From: Pistacia vera
Lineage: Eukaryota; Streptophyta; Magnoliopsida; Sapindales; Anacardiaceae
DNA length: 64,000 nt
NCBI RefSeq assembly: GCF_008641045.1
Contig: NW_022196041.1
Location: forward strand, 62,001-126,000
Direction of reading: 5' to 3'
The position numbers and the translations under genes are program-made. Under the pieces are notes generated by a model. The model was not told the origin of the DNA and did not search any database. It was given only the letters and a program-made list of their open reading frames with translations. Below, one piece after another: positions 11,129-21,832 of the stretch (position 1 is the first letter of the stretch; each line of letters begins with the position of its first letter).

Positions 11129-11652
11129 TGATGCGTGATTTAGGCACCAACCAATCGACACGTGCGCAACGTTGATTGGGCAAAGAACACACGTGCATAT
11201 GAAATAAATGCTATGAGAGTTTTAAAGTGGTTCGGATGCTAAGGTAGCATATCCTACTTCCACTTATGTGTATTGATATGGTGGGTCAGGTCGCTAAAGC
11301 GGACTGACTTGTAAATGATTGAATAGTCTATACAATGCTTTGTTTAGAGAGAGAGAATACAAATGTAAAATTGTCGAATCCCCTTAATGAAGGGGTCTTC
11401 CTCTTCTTATACCCAGTTGAATGTGCGTAATCATCACTAAATCCTTGGGTTGGTGTGATTGTCAGGACCTAATCTGATTTTACGTCCCATTACTCATTTT
11501 CCAAGCCGATTTCATGCGATTTGGAGCAGGCTAGCAGACACGTGGAAGCACCAGGACATTTGGCAGGCCTGACGTGCACTTACCATTCTGACGGGAGCAG
11601 GCCACGTTTCGTCACGCGTCTCCACGTCAGCCTTTGATTTCTTAGCCATAAC
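11129..11652 (-). repeat. LTR shared by copies B and C
   Basis: This 524-bp LTR runs from TGATGC to CATAACT (plus strand); the final A of the usual ACA end is mutated to T. On one side is the primer site and gag of copy B, on the other the purine tract and extra gene of copy C. It therefore serves as 5' LTR of B and 3' LTR of C. On the minus strand a TATA-like GGGTATAAGAAGAGG lies near 11405-11420, a possible element promoter. Confidence 0.85.
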
Positions 11653-11909
11653 TGAAGCCCCCTAGTTTGTAAGGTTTGAGGGTCGAACCTTGGAAACTAA
11701 GTCATGCCGTGGTTGGAGGTTTTGGTCGTTCCGACCTGAATAGAAGAAGCTCAGGACACGATCTCGCACAATTCTCGCCCAAACGACTTGACAATCATCA
11801 TTTTCACGACATGGATTCGTCGGGTGCTTTCTTACGTGCCTTGGAGAGATTCAATAAACCTGCATCCACGCTGTCAGGCACTCTGCACGGGCTGCAATGT
11901 CTGACAGAA

Positions 11910-12090
11910 GCATTAAATGCGTGTACTGACCAGACGTTGTTTTGACAGCCTTAACTGCGCGACGCATATGAAATAACGACCCCCATTACGGCATTTAATG
12001 CGAAGTGGGCGCATTAAATGCGGGGAGAGAGAGAAGGCTGTCATTTCGGTTCCGAGAAGTGGTAACCGTCGATTCGCAATCCATATAAAA
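11910..12090 (+). promoter_or_regulatory. Putative promoter of the antisense extra gene (copy C)
   Basis: TATAAAA lies at 12084-12090 and three GCATTAAATGC/GCATTTAATGC words at 11910-11920, 11991-12001 and 12011-12021, all three perfect. Order and spacing match copy B. The ATG follows 334 bp downstream of the TATA box. Confidence 0.5.
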
Positions 12091-12423
12091 CCTCGCATTT
12101 TTCAGATGAGGCCACCAAAACCTCTTTCGTTTCCAATGACAAACATTAGCAAACCATAAATTATTCTTTTCCGATCGGCGCTTCTCAGGCAACTAAAACG
12201 AGTTTCGGCCTCGGTTACGCATCCCAGGAGGTTAGATTCTCTTCTTTTTCTTATTATTTTTTGCATTTGTATGGTTGGTGGGCAACGGCGTTGGATCTCC
12301 AGGTGTTCCACCAGAGACGCGCCACTGTTGCCGGACTCGAGCCGTGGGTGGCGGTTCGAGTTACTTTTAGGGTTTTAGGAATTTGTCCCCTGCCGCCACA
12401 CAGGACAAAACACGAGGGCCTAA

Positions 12424-14505
12424 ATGACCGTGTCTGTCGGTGTTGCAGACTCCGAAATGGAACCGTCAACATCCAGACCTGAGAAAGGAGCCAGCTCATC
12501 CTCGCGGGAAGTTCCCGAGGATCCATCCCTTGACATCTTCTCGGTTCTCACCCGAGAAGAGCTAGATAGGATTAAGAAACAGTTCAATGTCCGAGTAGAG
12601 GTGTTCCTCGACCACACCCGGTCATCACGGCATCCTGCTGACGGTCTTGCTGCGATCTCCGAGGAGATCTTCAAGGGTGGAGGGATGATTCCCTTCCATC
12701 CTTTCATCAGGTCGGTCCTGGATCACTTCAGGATCGCACCGATGTAGCTCACACCAAACGCGTATGTCATCACCGTTGCGATGTACGTCGCGTGCTACGA
12801 AAGTGGTTTGGGCGAGCCAACGGCGGTGGAGCTCGGCGTCGCCTATTACCTGAAAAAGAGTAGGGACAAGGATTCATATTACTTGTCCCGACGACCTACT
12901 ATCGCCGAGGGGATACATAGCTATCCCAGCAACGCGGGGGCTTACGAGACGAAATTCTTCTTTTTCTGCTATGACGGCTACTGCCGCTTCCAGATACCAA
13001 GTAGGTTCTTCCTCGTTGGGTATATAACCTGCTCGCACGCTTTATGATAACGACCTGTATTCTTTTGCAGTTAACAAAACGACCAGCCAGGACTTACTTA
13101 AAGACCCGGACAGGCTCGTATCTTTTCGAGTGCTAGACGAAGAAAGCCGGGATGCGAGGAAGCTCGTGACAACCGCGAACTTGCGAAAGTATGGTTTTAT
13201 CAACGACAAAGCGTCTTTAGAACCCTTGGAAGGTATGTTACATTGATTTCTGTCCTGGTCGCAAAGCAGTTTTGTTTACTAACGCACTTGCATGCAGAAA
13301 CTGTGCCCCCGAAGGAATCCGAGCAGCCCCGTCAAGCACCGTTCGTCTTCCCTCGATCAAGGAGGAAGAGAGTGGCCGAAGCTGCTTGTCCCATTCCCGC
13401 ACAACCAGTGCGAGCTGCTGCACCTTCGTAGCCCCCTGTGCATGAAGCGACCAGGGCAGAACAGGTTGCTCAAGCACCACCGGCACGCCCAAGGCGTAAG
13501 GCTCCGGCCCAAAGGTCGAAGAAGAGGAAACAGGTTCAGGCTGAAGAGTCTGAGACCGAATCCGAGGAAGAGCCCTTGAGGTCGCGAAGGGACTCAAGGA
13601 GGTCGGGCAAGGAACCTGCAAGCGAGGCGATCACCGTCGACAAGGCGAAGGACATACCAGTGCTGGACTCACTGGGGAGCCTGCCCGAGTACCTGTAGTC
13701 GATAGTCTATTCTCTGCTCGAGTGTGGACTATCGGAGTCTTACGATGAGTTCGCTGACATGGGCGACGACCTTATGACCACGTCATTCCAGTATCTGAGC
13801 AAGATAAACGAGCTGCTCTTAGAACTTTGTTCTGGTTCATTTCTAACCATTTCTTGCTCGCAGGCTTTACTTGCGATGAGAATGTCCATGGAGAGGACTC
13901 GGCTGGGAGCCGCGAAGGGATCCAGCGACCTAAAAGAGGAGGTCGCGAAGCTCAAGAAAAGCCTGGAGTCTGTCGAAGCTGAAAGAACGCAAGCATTCGA
14001 AGCGGCGAACAGGTATCTGAGCCAAAAGGATGCTGCTTTACGAACTGTGGACTTCCAGAAGGCAGAGCTTGAGCGGCGTGCAGAGGAAATGAAAGAACTC
14101 CAAAGGACAACCGCCAGGCTCTCCAAAGTGGTCGGGGAGAAGGACCAGGAGATCCAAGCGACCTCCGTATGGGCCCAGCGGGTCGAACAGGAAAGGGAGG
14201 TCTCCGAACAAGAGAAGCGAGCTCTTGAGGCTGAACTCCAGGAGAGTCGTGAAAGGATCGCTTCACTAACTGAAGAAATGCGGAATCAGTCAGAGGAGCT
14301 GGAGGAAAAGGCCGCCGACTGGGCGATCGAGTCCATTTATTCCCTCCGACTAAGGAACCCAAATATGGACATTTTCGATCTCCCAGAGGGGTGGCGAGAG
14401 ACTTTGCGGATCATGACTGAGGAAGACGATCAGGCAGCCGCGGACACCCAACGACCCGACCAGGCAGGGGGTTCTGGTTCGAAGGATCCCCCCGACCAGC
14501 CGTAG
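12424..14505 (+). pseudogene. Spliced antisense extra gene (Transposase_28-like), copy C
   Basis: The exon model is 12424-13000, 13071-13232, 13298-13803 and 13864-14505, a 628-residue product if intact. Introns 1 and 2 keep GT-AG borders. The third intron's donor is AT in place of GT, yet its 60 bases are open in frame, so retention would not stop translation. Exon 4 is fully open here (coiled coil, LPEGWRETLRIMTEEDDQAA, KDPPDQP end), which gives the native C terminus. TAG codons at 12745, 13429 and 13696 break earlier exons; copy B has CAG at each. Retention of phases and lengths in two diverged copies argues this was a real spliced gene. Confidence 0.75.
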
Positions 14506-14748
14506 TGTACTAAGTTGACTCCATTGTAATTAGGTCAAACTTTTGTTTGTATATAAATGAAGATACATTTTCTTTTCAATTGCAATTCGCTTTGTCATAC
14601 ATAAGCTCAATTTACAATTTACATAAGCAATATTTCATGCGAATTCTTACACGCGAACAGAACACATACGAACTGTTTTCAGCGAACAAAATTAAGCTTT
14701 ACATTAAAAATGAAATTAACATAAACTGATTGAGAGCTGAGTTCGGGA

Positions 14749-15762
14749 TTACTGATAGTATGGCCGTAGGTGTTTGGCATTCCAAGCTCGGGGAACCTTG
14801 GAACCGTTCAGTCTTTTGAGATGGTAAGTCCCCGGTCTGATCACCCTGTCGACCCGGTACGGCCCTTCCCAGTTATGTCCTAGTACCCCCGCACTCGACT
14901 CTCTGGTCCCAAGGAGAACTTCCTTTAGCACAAGGTCCCCAACCTGGAAGTCTCTTCGCTTGACCTTTGAATCGAAAAATCTCTTTGCTCACTGCTGATA
15001 GGCTGCTATCCTTAGCGAAGCCTTGCTGCGATGCTCTTCAACGAGATCCAAACTTGCCCTCATAAGTGCTTTGTTTTCAACCTCGTCGTACAAGTCCCTC
15101 CGAAGAGAACCAGTTCCCACTTCTACAGGGATCATTGCTTCGCAGCCATAGGCTAGCGAAAAAGGGGTCTCTGAGGTGGAAGTTCTTGGAGTTGTCCTGT
15201 ACGCCCATAAGACTTCGGGGAGGTCGTCAGCCCAATTCCCCTTGGCTGCCCCAAGTTTGGCCTTTAGAGTGTGCTTGATGGTCTTGTTGACTGCCTCAAC
15301 TTGGCCATTCGCTTGCGGTCTGGTGACCGAGGCAATTTTTTTTATGGATACCTAGCTCGTCGTAGAACTGCTTGAATTCCTCGTTATCGAATTGCTTTCC
15401 ATTATCCGAGATGAGGGTGTGAGGAATTCCGTAGCAGCATACTATGTTCTTGAAAATGAAGTCTTTCAGCTTTCTGGTCGTGATTGCAGCTAGTGGTTCG
15501 ACCTCCACCCATTTCGTGAAATAATCTACCGTGACCACGGCATACTTGACCCCTCCCTTTCTGACTGGCATGGGGCCGATAAGATCGATCCCCCAAATGG
15601 AAAACGGCCAGGGGCTACCCTAAACCCTAAACCGCTGGCATTTATCACATTTCTTGACAAAGTTGTGCGCATCTTCTTGAATCTGGGGCCAATAACATCC
15701 CTAACGAACAACCTTGTTCGCAAGAGATCGAGCAGCTGTGTGGTTACCACAGATCCCTTCAT
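14749..15762 (-). pseudogene. Integrase region of pol, copy C
   Basis: The same integrase as in copy B but more decayed. A one-base gain in the A/T run near 15333 shifts the frame after GIHKK. A deletion at about 15618-15630 removed the segment between the zinc region and WGIDLIGP and left a telomere-like filler. A TAG at 15701 replaces a CAG. The core motifs WGIDLIGP and ISDNGKQF and the terminal HLRPYYQ are still readable. Confidence 0.88.
15618..15633. repeat. Two telomere-type CCCTAAA units at a deletion junction
   Basis: The sequence CCCTAAACCCTAAACC stands where copy B has an unrelated stretch of about 46 bp inside integrase. Thirteen inserted bases plus the flanking ACC complete two units of the plant telomere repeat. 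Confidence 0.8.
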
Positions 15763-17905
15763 GGATTTCCCTTATGACGTAGTCTGCTTCTTCACTGGTT
15801 ACACATCGGAGGAGAGGGGCACTGAATCCTCTCCTGTACAGCTGGTCCCCGATGAGTGTGAAGCGAGCAGATCTTACTCGTAGGACCCTTGCCTCGACCT
15901 TGTCGCTTGGCAAGGTCCCATCCTTGAGGTACTGGAAAATGGGAGTCATCCAGGAATCCGGTTGAGCCACATTTACGGCCTGTTCGATCGAGCTGATAGT
16001 TGGAGCACCGACGAAACGAACAGGAATGTTGCCTGGAGCCTCTGAATCCAACGAAGAGGCTATCTTTGCCAAGGCGTCCGCTATAGAATTGCTCTCTATG
16101 GGGATCTGAGCGATTTCAAAGTGCTTAAACGACCCCAGTGCGGTCTTAGCCTCTTTCAGGTAGCGGACCATGTTCTCTTCCTTGGCTTGGTATTCCCCTA
16201 GAATTTCGTTGACGACCAGCATAGAGTCGTTATAAATGCTGATCGCGGTTGCACCCATTTCTTTGGCAAGTCGCAACCCGGCGAGCAGAGCTTCGTACTC
16301 AGCCTCATTGTTGGTCGCTTTAAACCTGAACCGGAGAATACCATGAATTCGAGCCCCCTCGGGGCTCACAAGGAGAAGACCCACACCGGCTCTTTTCCTG
16401 TTTGATGACCCGTCGACGTAGAGGTTCCAAGTCGACAGGTTCTGAATACCTTCTTGCATGGCTTCTCTAGGCTGTTGCTCGCTTGAGAGATAGGAAAATT
16501 CCAAGATGAAGTAGACAACAGCCTACCCTTTAATGGTCGACCTGGGCTTGTACTTTAGGTCGAACTAGCTCAATTCTATGGCCCATTTGAGCAGTTTATC
16601 CGAGGCTTCTGGCTTCTGAAGGACCTATCTGAGGGGGTAATTTGTCATTACATTGATTGTATGGGCATGGATGTAAGGTCGCAGCTTTCTGGACGCGACC
16701 AGCAGAGCAAAAGCTAGTCGCTTCATTTTCGGATACCGCATCTCGACATCCGATAGCCGCTTACTTGCATAATATACTGGCCACTGAGCCTTTTCCTCTT
16801 CCCGTATTAAAGCTGCACTGACCGCGAACTGGGAGACGGACAGGTAGATGAGCAGGATTTCCTGTGGAAGAGGCTTAGAGAGGAGAGGTGGTTTCCCAAT
16901 GTGTTCTTTTATACTCTGGAACGCCTGCTCGCATTCGGGAGTCCATTCGAATTTCTTATTGGCCTTCAGAACATTGAAGAATGGTAAACAGCGGTCTGTT
17001 AGCCTTGATATGAAGCGACTAAGTGCCGCTACCCGCCCGTTCAGACTCATGACCTGCTTTTTGCTGGTCGGGCTCTCTATATCGAGCAGAGCTTGAATCT
17101 TCTCGGGGTTTATTTCTATGCCTCGCTGATTGACCATATATCCCAGGAACTTTCCTGATGATACCCCGAATGAACATTTGAGAGGGTTCAGCTTCATTCT
17201 GTAGAGTCGGAGTATGTCAAACATCTCTATGAGGTGCGCAATATGTTCTGAGGCGACCTGGGATTTGACCAGCATGTCGTCCATATAGACCTCCATCGTC
17301 CTTCCAATCTGGTCAGAGAACATTCGATTGACCAACCTCTGATAGGTCGCACCCGCATTCTTGAGGCCGAAGGGCATGACTTTGTAACAGTATAGCCCCC
17401 GGTCCATAACGAAGGTCGTATGCTCCTCATCTGGTCTATACATCGGGATTTGATTGTATCCCGAGTATGCATCCATGAAGCTCAACAGCTTGTGCCCCGA
17501 GGTGGCATCAACGAGCTGGTCGATTCTCAGCAGGGGGAAGCTATCTTTCGGACAAGCTTTGTTGAGGTCGCTGAAGTCTACGCAGGTCCGCCACTTGCCA
17601 TTCGGCTTCTTTACTAGGACCGGGTTGGCAACCCAGGTCAGGTAGAGAGCCTCATGAATGGATCCATTTCGGAGAAGGTTCTCCACTTCTGATTTTAGTG
17701 CGGCGTACCGCTCCGGATCCATCGCCCTTCTTTTTTGGCGAACTGGTTTGGCTTCACTACTGACGTTCAATGAATGGCAAATAATGTCCGGGCTGATCCC
17801 GACCATATCGGCGTGCGACCAGGCAAACACGTCAATGTTTTCCTTTAAGAAGCTTGTCAGTTCGGCAGCGAGCTGAGGGTTGAGACAGCTTCCAATCTTT
17901 AACAC
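15763..17905 (-). pseudogene. Reverse transcriptase and RNase H region of pol, copy C
   Basis: The region is colinear with copy B, with the same RT and double RNase H motifs. The catalytic site here reads YMDDML in place of YVDDML. The frame is open from 17905 to 16625 (RT and first RNase H) and again from 16504 to 15701 (second RNase H and integrase zinc region). Stops TAG at 16625, 16565 and 16523 all stand where copy B has CAG. A TGA just upstream of 17905 separates it from the protease end. Confidence 0.9.
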
Positions 17906-20512
17906 TCAGCTCGGCTCTTTCGGATCAACCGAAACTTCGGACAGATCCTCAGCCGGGCCGCTGCGGGGGATTTCCTGAATTTGCAGATCTATGTTATCCT
18001 CCACTGGGCCAGGCTGTGGCTCAATCCGGCTGATCGCCATAGCCTGGCAGGGCATGCATCGCGAGATGCCCTTTCCCTTGTCGGCCATTTGGACCGCTTT
18101 TACATAGCATTCGCGAGATGCGCTCTACGATCCGCTTACTTCGCCCATCCCCGTTGGAGTGGGGAACTTCATCTTGAGATGATAAATGGAAGTGACCGCC
18201 CTGAAGGTTCTCAGCAGAGGTCGCCCCAAGATTCCATTAAAGGCCGATGGGCATTCCACGACCAAAAATTTAGTAACCCTAGTCACCTCGTCGTAGTCAC
18301 CGAGTGTGACTTGTAGCTGGATCGTTCCTTTGGGGATTAGGTGATCCCCTGTAAAACCGTACAGAGGCATTGAGGCTGGCTTCAAGTCGGCCTCGGCTAG
18401 GTTCACTCTATTGAAAGAGGACTTGAACAGGATGTTTATAGCACTTCCGTTGTCTACAAGCATTTTGCAGACATTATGACACCCTATCAGGGGCGTGATC
18501 ACCAGAGCATCCTCATGAGGATGGTGCAAGCGAGCTGCCTCCTTCTCGCAGAAGGTAATCGGTTCCTCCTTTCTGGTTTTTTGAGGTCGCTGCGAAGTGT
18601 TCATTATCCTGATCGGGTCGTGATGCGCTTTGCGAGCATACCTTTCCTGCGCTCCTCGCGTGTTTCCTGCGAGGTGCGGACCTCCGAAAATTATGTTCAC
18701 ACTGCTGTACCCGTTGCGATTGTTCCTTTGGGGATCAGGTGATCCCCTGTACTCCTTGAAGTGCCCCTTCTTGATGAGCTATTCGATAGCCTGCTTTAGA
18801 GCTTGGCATTCATCAGTGTGATGCCCGTTATCCCGATGGTAACGGCAGTATTTTTTGTTGTTTCTGGCCGTAGCAGGGGTTTTCATGGGTTCGGGCTCAC
18901 CGAGCAAGCTGGCCTCCTCGGATTTGTCGAGGATTGCAGATATGGACACATTCAGCGGAGTGTATTGAGTCATGTCGCGGTCGCGACGAGGAACAGGGGC
19001 ATAGGACTTTTTCTGTTCATAGCGGGGTTTCTTCCCTTTTCGCTGATAGTCAATGTCTCCTTTGCGATCAGCTCTCCTATTATCTCCCCGACCATACATA
19101 CTGCTGGAAGTGCCGTGATCGCGACGGCGGAGTGCCGCCAATGAATTCTCTATTCGGAGATACTTTTCTGCCAGGTTGTAGAATCTGGTGAGGGAAATAT
19201 CGTCCTCAGCCTGCAGTTCTTTCCACAGGTCGGTTTGCGGGCGAACTCCAGCTATTATAAGTGTTCGGATGGACTCTTCTGGAGCGTGGGCCACCTTGTT
19301 GAGTTCCCTGTGGAAACGGTCAATGTAAGATTGCAGGGATTCGTCTCTTTCTTGCCTTATGTTGCTGAGGTAGCTCAAAGGCATCGAAAACTTCCGATTG
19401 GCTTGGAAATGCCGCAGGAACGTCGTGCTCATCTGAGGCCACGAACTAATCGATCCCGCCGGGAGCGACCTTAACCACCGCTTGGCGTGAGAAGTCAGCG
19501 TCACGGTCAAACAACGGCATTTTGCAAGGTCCGAAACCTGGTGGAGCTTCATCAGGTCGTTGAACTCATATAAGTGATCCTGTGGATCATAGTTCCCATC
19601 AAACGGCCGCATATCTGGCATTATGAACCCTGGTGGAAGTGGAGCAGCTAGCACTTCGGGAGAAAAAGGGGATGCAGAGGCGACCTGCGCCTGTTCATTT
19701 TGCTGCTCCCTTAACCTGTCCAGAGCTCGCTGTAGCTCCTCAATTTGTGGTAACGGAGCCAACTGGGGATTGCTTTCACCCGTGCGAGTCCGGCCTTCTC
19801 GATTTCGTTTTAGGAAGGTCCTGAGGTCGGATTCCTCCTCTCCTCGGCCTTTATTTTCGGCCGCACTCGACACACGCTGACTAGAGGCGTGTGAAGGCGG
19901 TGGATTGTGCGGGGCATTTTCACGACCCTCGCGGTGGTACGAACCGCCGTGCTAGGTGTGGGGGCCACCCGCATGATAACGATCGGGGTCGTTCTGCTGG
20001 TGGTGATAGGAATCATCGCGCCCAGCATTTTCGCTTGGGTTTGCCTGCGACGTGGCATGCGACAGCTCGGGATTCACTTTTTCGCCGAGTCTCAGCTTTG
20101 CCGATACCCTGCTCGGGGCACCTTTTGTGTTCGCTGGTCCTTGGGAGCCCGTATGCTTACTTTTTGCCACTTGCTTACCCTTGCGCCTATGCGCTGCAGT
20201 GCTCGCGGCACGGGCTATTGCCCTTTGTCTCGCTTTCGTGCGACCTGCAGGCGTCTTTGGCGGTTGTACCGCCCCGGCTGTCGTAGAAGACATGCCTTGG
20301 TCCAAACGGTCCAGCCTCTGGTTGACCGTCTGGAGAGTATTGTCGAACCTCTCCAGGTAGCTTCTGATGGCAGGGTCGAGTTGCGGAGCCGCCGGGATAT
20401 CCCCCGCAGCATTTTGCGAAACTGGAGGTACGTTGGAAGGGGCATCCCTCTAGGCTTGGGGGACTCCTTCAGCACGCTGGTTGACTTGCTCAGGTTCAGA
20501 TTGGCAGGCCAT
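17906..20512 (-). pseudogene. Gag and protease region, copy C
   Basis: The start MACQSEPEQ is at 20512. Gag (18779-19873 open), the knuckle CRYHRDNGHHTDEC and protease LVDNGSAINILF (18125-18700 open) are readable in one frame. Stops occur near 20449, near 19950 and near 18779. The segment 18721-18752 does not match copy B at that place; it duplicates sequence from the protease part of the same element. It is otherwise close to copy B. Confidence 0.88.
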
Positions 20513-20571
20513 TTGTAGTTGTGGGACCAGTGGGTCGAAGATTCTCCTGATGAAGGGTAGACACTAAATCA

Positions 20572-20588
20572 GCCCTCCTTCTAGCGCC
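20572..20588 (-). other. Candidate primer binding site, copy C
   Basis: TGGCGCTAGAAGGAGGG on the minus strand lies just inside the LTR end, identical to copy B. Confidence 0.6.
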
Positions 20589-20595
20589 AAACTGT

Positions 20596-21144
20596 TGATG
20601 CTAGATTTTGGCACCAACTAATTATCACGTGCGCAGCGTTGATTGGTCAAAAAGCACACGCGATAATGAATATAGAAAGCGAAATAAATGCTATGAGAGC
20701 TTTTAAAGTGGTTCGGATGCTAAGGTAGCAAATCCTACGTCTACTGATTTGTATTGATATTGATAGTGTGGGTCAGGTCGCAACAGCGGACTGACTTACC
20801 AAAGATTTAGAAAAAAGTAAATGTGTTGTTTACAAGAGAGAGAGAGTTTTTTTGTGTAAAAATGGCCGAATCCCCTTAATGAAGGGGTCTTCTTCATTTT
20901 ATATCAAGCTGAAGTGTGTAATCATCATTAAATCCATGGGTTGGTGTGATTGTCAGGATCTAATCTGATTTTACGTCCCATTACCCATTTTCCAAGCCGA
21001 TTTCACGTGATTTGGAGCAGGTTAGCGGACACGTGGGAGCACCAGGGCGTTTGACAAGCCTGACGTGCGCTTACCGTTCTGACGGGAGCAGGCCACGTTT
21101 CGTCACGCAACTCCACGTCAGCCTTTGATTTCTTAGTCATAACA
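20596..21144 (-). repeat. 5' LTR of copy C (right end of array)
   Basis: A complete LTR of 549 bp with TGATGC and CATAACA ends. On the minus strand a TATA-like GATATAAAATG lies near 20895-20905. The base after the LTR begins unrelated host sequence (ATATG at 21145-21149, the expected target duplication). The matching copy cannot be seen because the left end of the array is truncated or outside the window. Confidence 0.88.
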
Positions 21145-21440
21145 ATATGCATAAATGCTAAAGCTTCATCCAAATGTGTAACTCTAGTTGGAATTGGTGA
21201 CCACTTCATCAATAAGGAGTTAGTCTATAAGGGGCGGCACACATGAGGTCATAAACACATTATTCTTGTATGATTGATATAAGAATTCGTAGCATACATT
21301 CATTGTACCCGGAGATGTGAGAAAATATTGCAATAAAATTGACTTTGGACATAAACCCATTTTTTTTCCAAATACTTTCTAGATTGTTTCAGCTTTAACA
21401 ATTTTGAACAAATAAATAATAATTTGAAAAAAGAATGTAC

Positions 21441-21832
21441 CAGCTCTCATTGAAGATCTTGTCATGGTGTAACAAGAACAAAGGAGCAACAGAGCCTCCC
21501 TCTTGATTTTTAACAAGGAATTTGCAAATGGGTGCGGCACCGTAGACTCTCTCAACTTCTCCGTCCTCTCCCGTTCTGACGGAGCACTTTAGTATATCGT
21601 AGCTCGCCAAGAGCCGTAGCACACGGTCGACCAAGACGGGCGCGTCAGGGTTCTTGGTGACAATCCTGGTGGCGATCTCCGAAGTTGAGAGGAAGGCGTC
21701 GTCCGCAGAGGCAGAGATGATGTCTATGAGGTTGAGCTCGAGGGCTGATTTGAGGACCATCGGAAGAATCACGGCGTTGGCTAACCTGATGGCTAGCTTG
21801 CCCACTTCTTCTTCCTCTCGAGGTTGCGACAT
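21441..21832 (-). CDS. COMT-like O-methyltransferase, exon 1 only
   Basis: The exon encodes 130 residues plus two bases of a Trp codon, starting MSQPREEEEVGKLAIRLAN. It is the N-terminal dimerisation domain of the caffeic acid/flavonoid O-methyltransferase family (LPMVLKSALELNLIDII, DRVLRLLASYDILKCSV, YGAAPICKFLVKN, LLHHDKIFNESW). The donor CTG|GTACATT falls after NESW, the usual first intron position in this family, and the phase (2) fits. These enzymes transfer a methyl group from S-adenosylmethionine to phenolics in the cytosol. The SAM-binding C-terminal exons are absent: intron sequence continues to 21145 and then runs into the retrotransposon. The gene is either split by the array or already dead; substrate cannot be told. 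Confidence 0.82.

Larger units (their letters stand above)
1..21144 (-). mobile_element. Tandem array of degraded Ty3/gypsy retrotransposons
   Basis: The block has the order (plus coordinates) scrambled copy A, partial LTR, copy B, shared LTR, copy C, LTR. On the minus strand each full copy reads LTR, primer site, gag, protease, RT, RNase H, integrase, an oppositely oriented extra gene, purine-rich tract, LTR. Integrase lying after RNase H makes it Ty3/gypsy. The Tat lineage is inferred from the CxxH...GHxTxxC gag knuckle, a second RNase H domain with an LYVDGSSN start, and the extra antisense ORF, all known from that lineage. B and C share one LTR, which suggests unequal or inter-element recombination rather than two separate insertions. 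Every reading frame is interrupted, so no copy looks autonomous. The block may extend left beyond the window. Confidence 0.93.

Noticed and set aside
15618..15633. Telomere or chromosome end
   Set aside because: Only two units, embedded in integrase sequence that continues on both sides; it is an interstitial filler.
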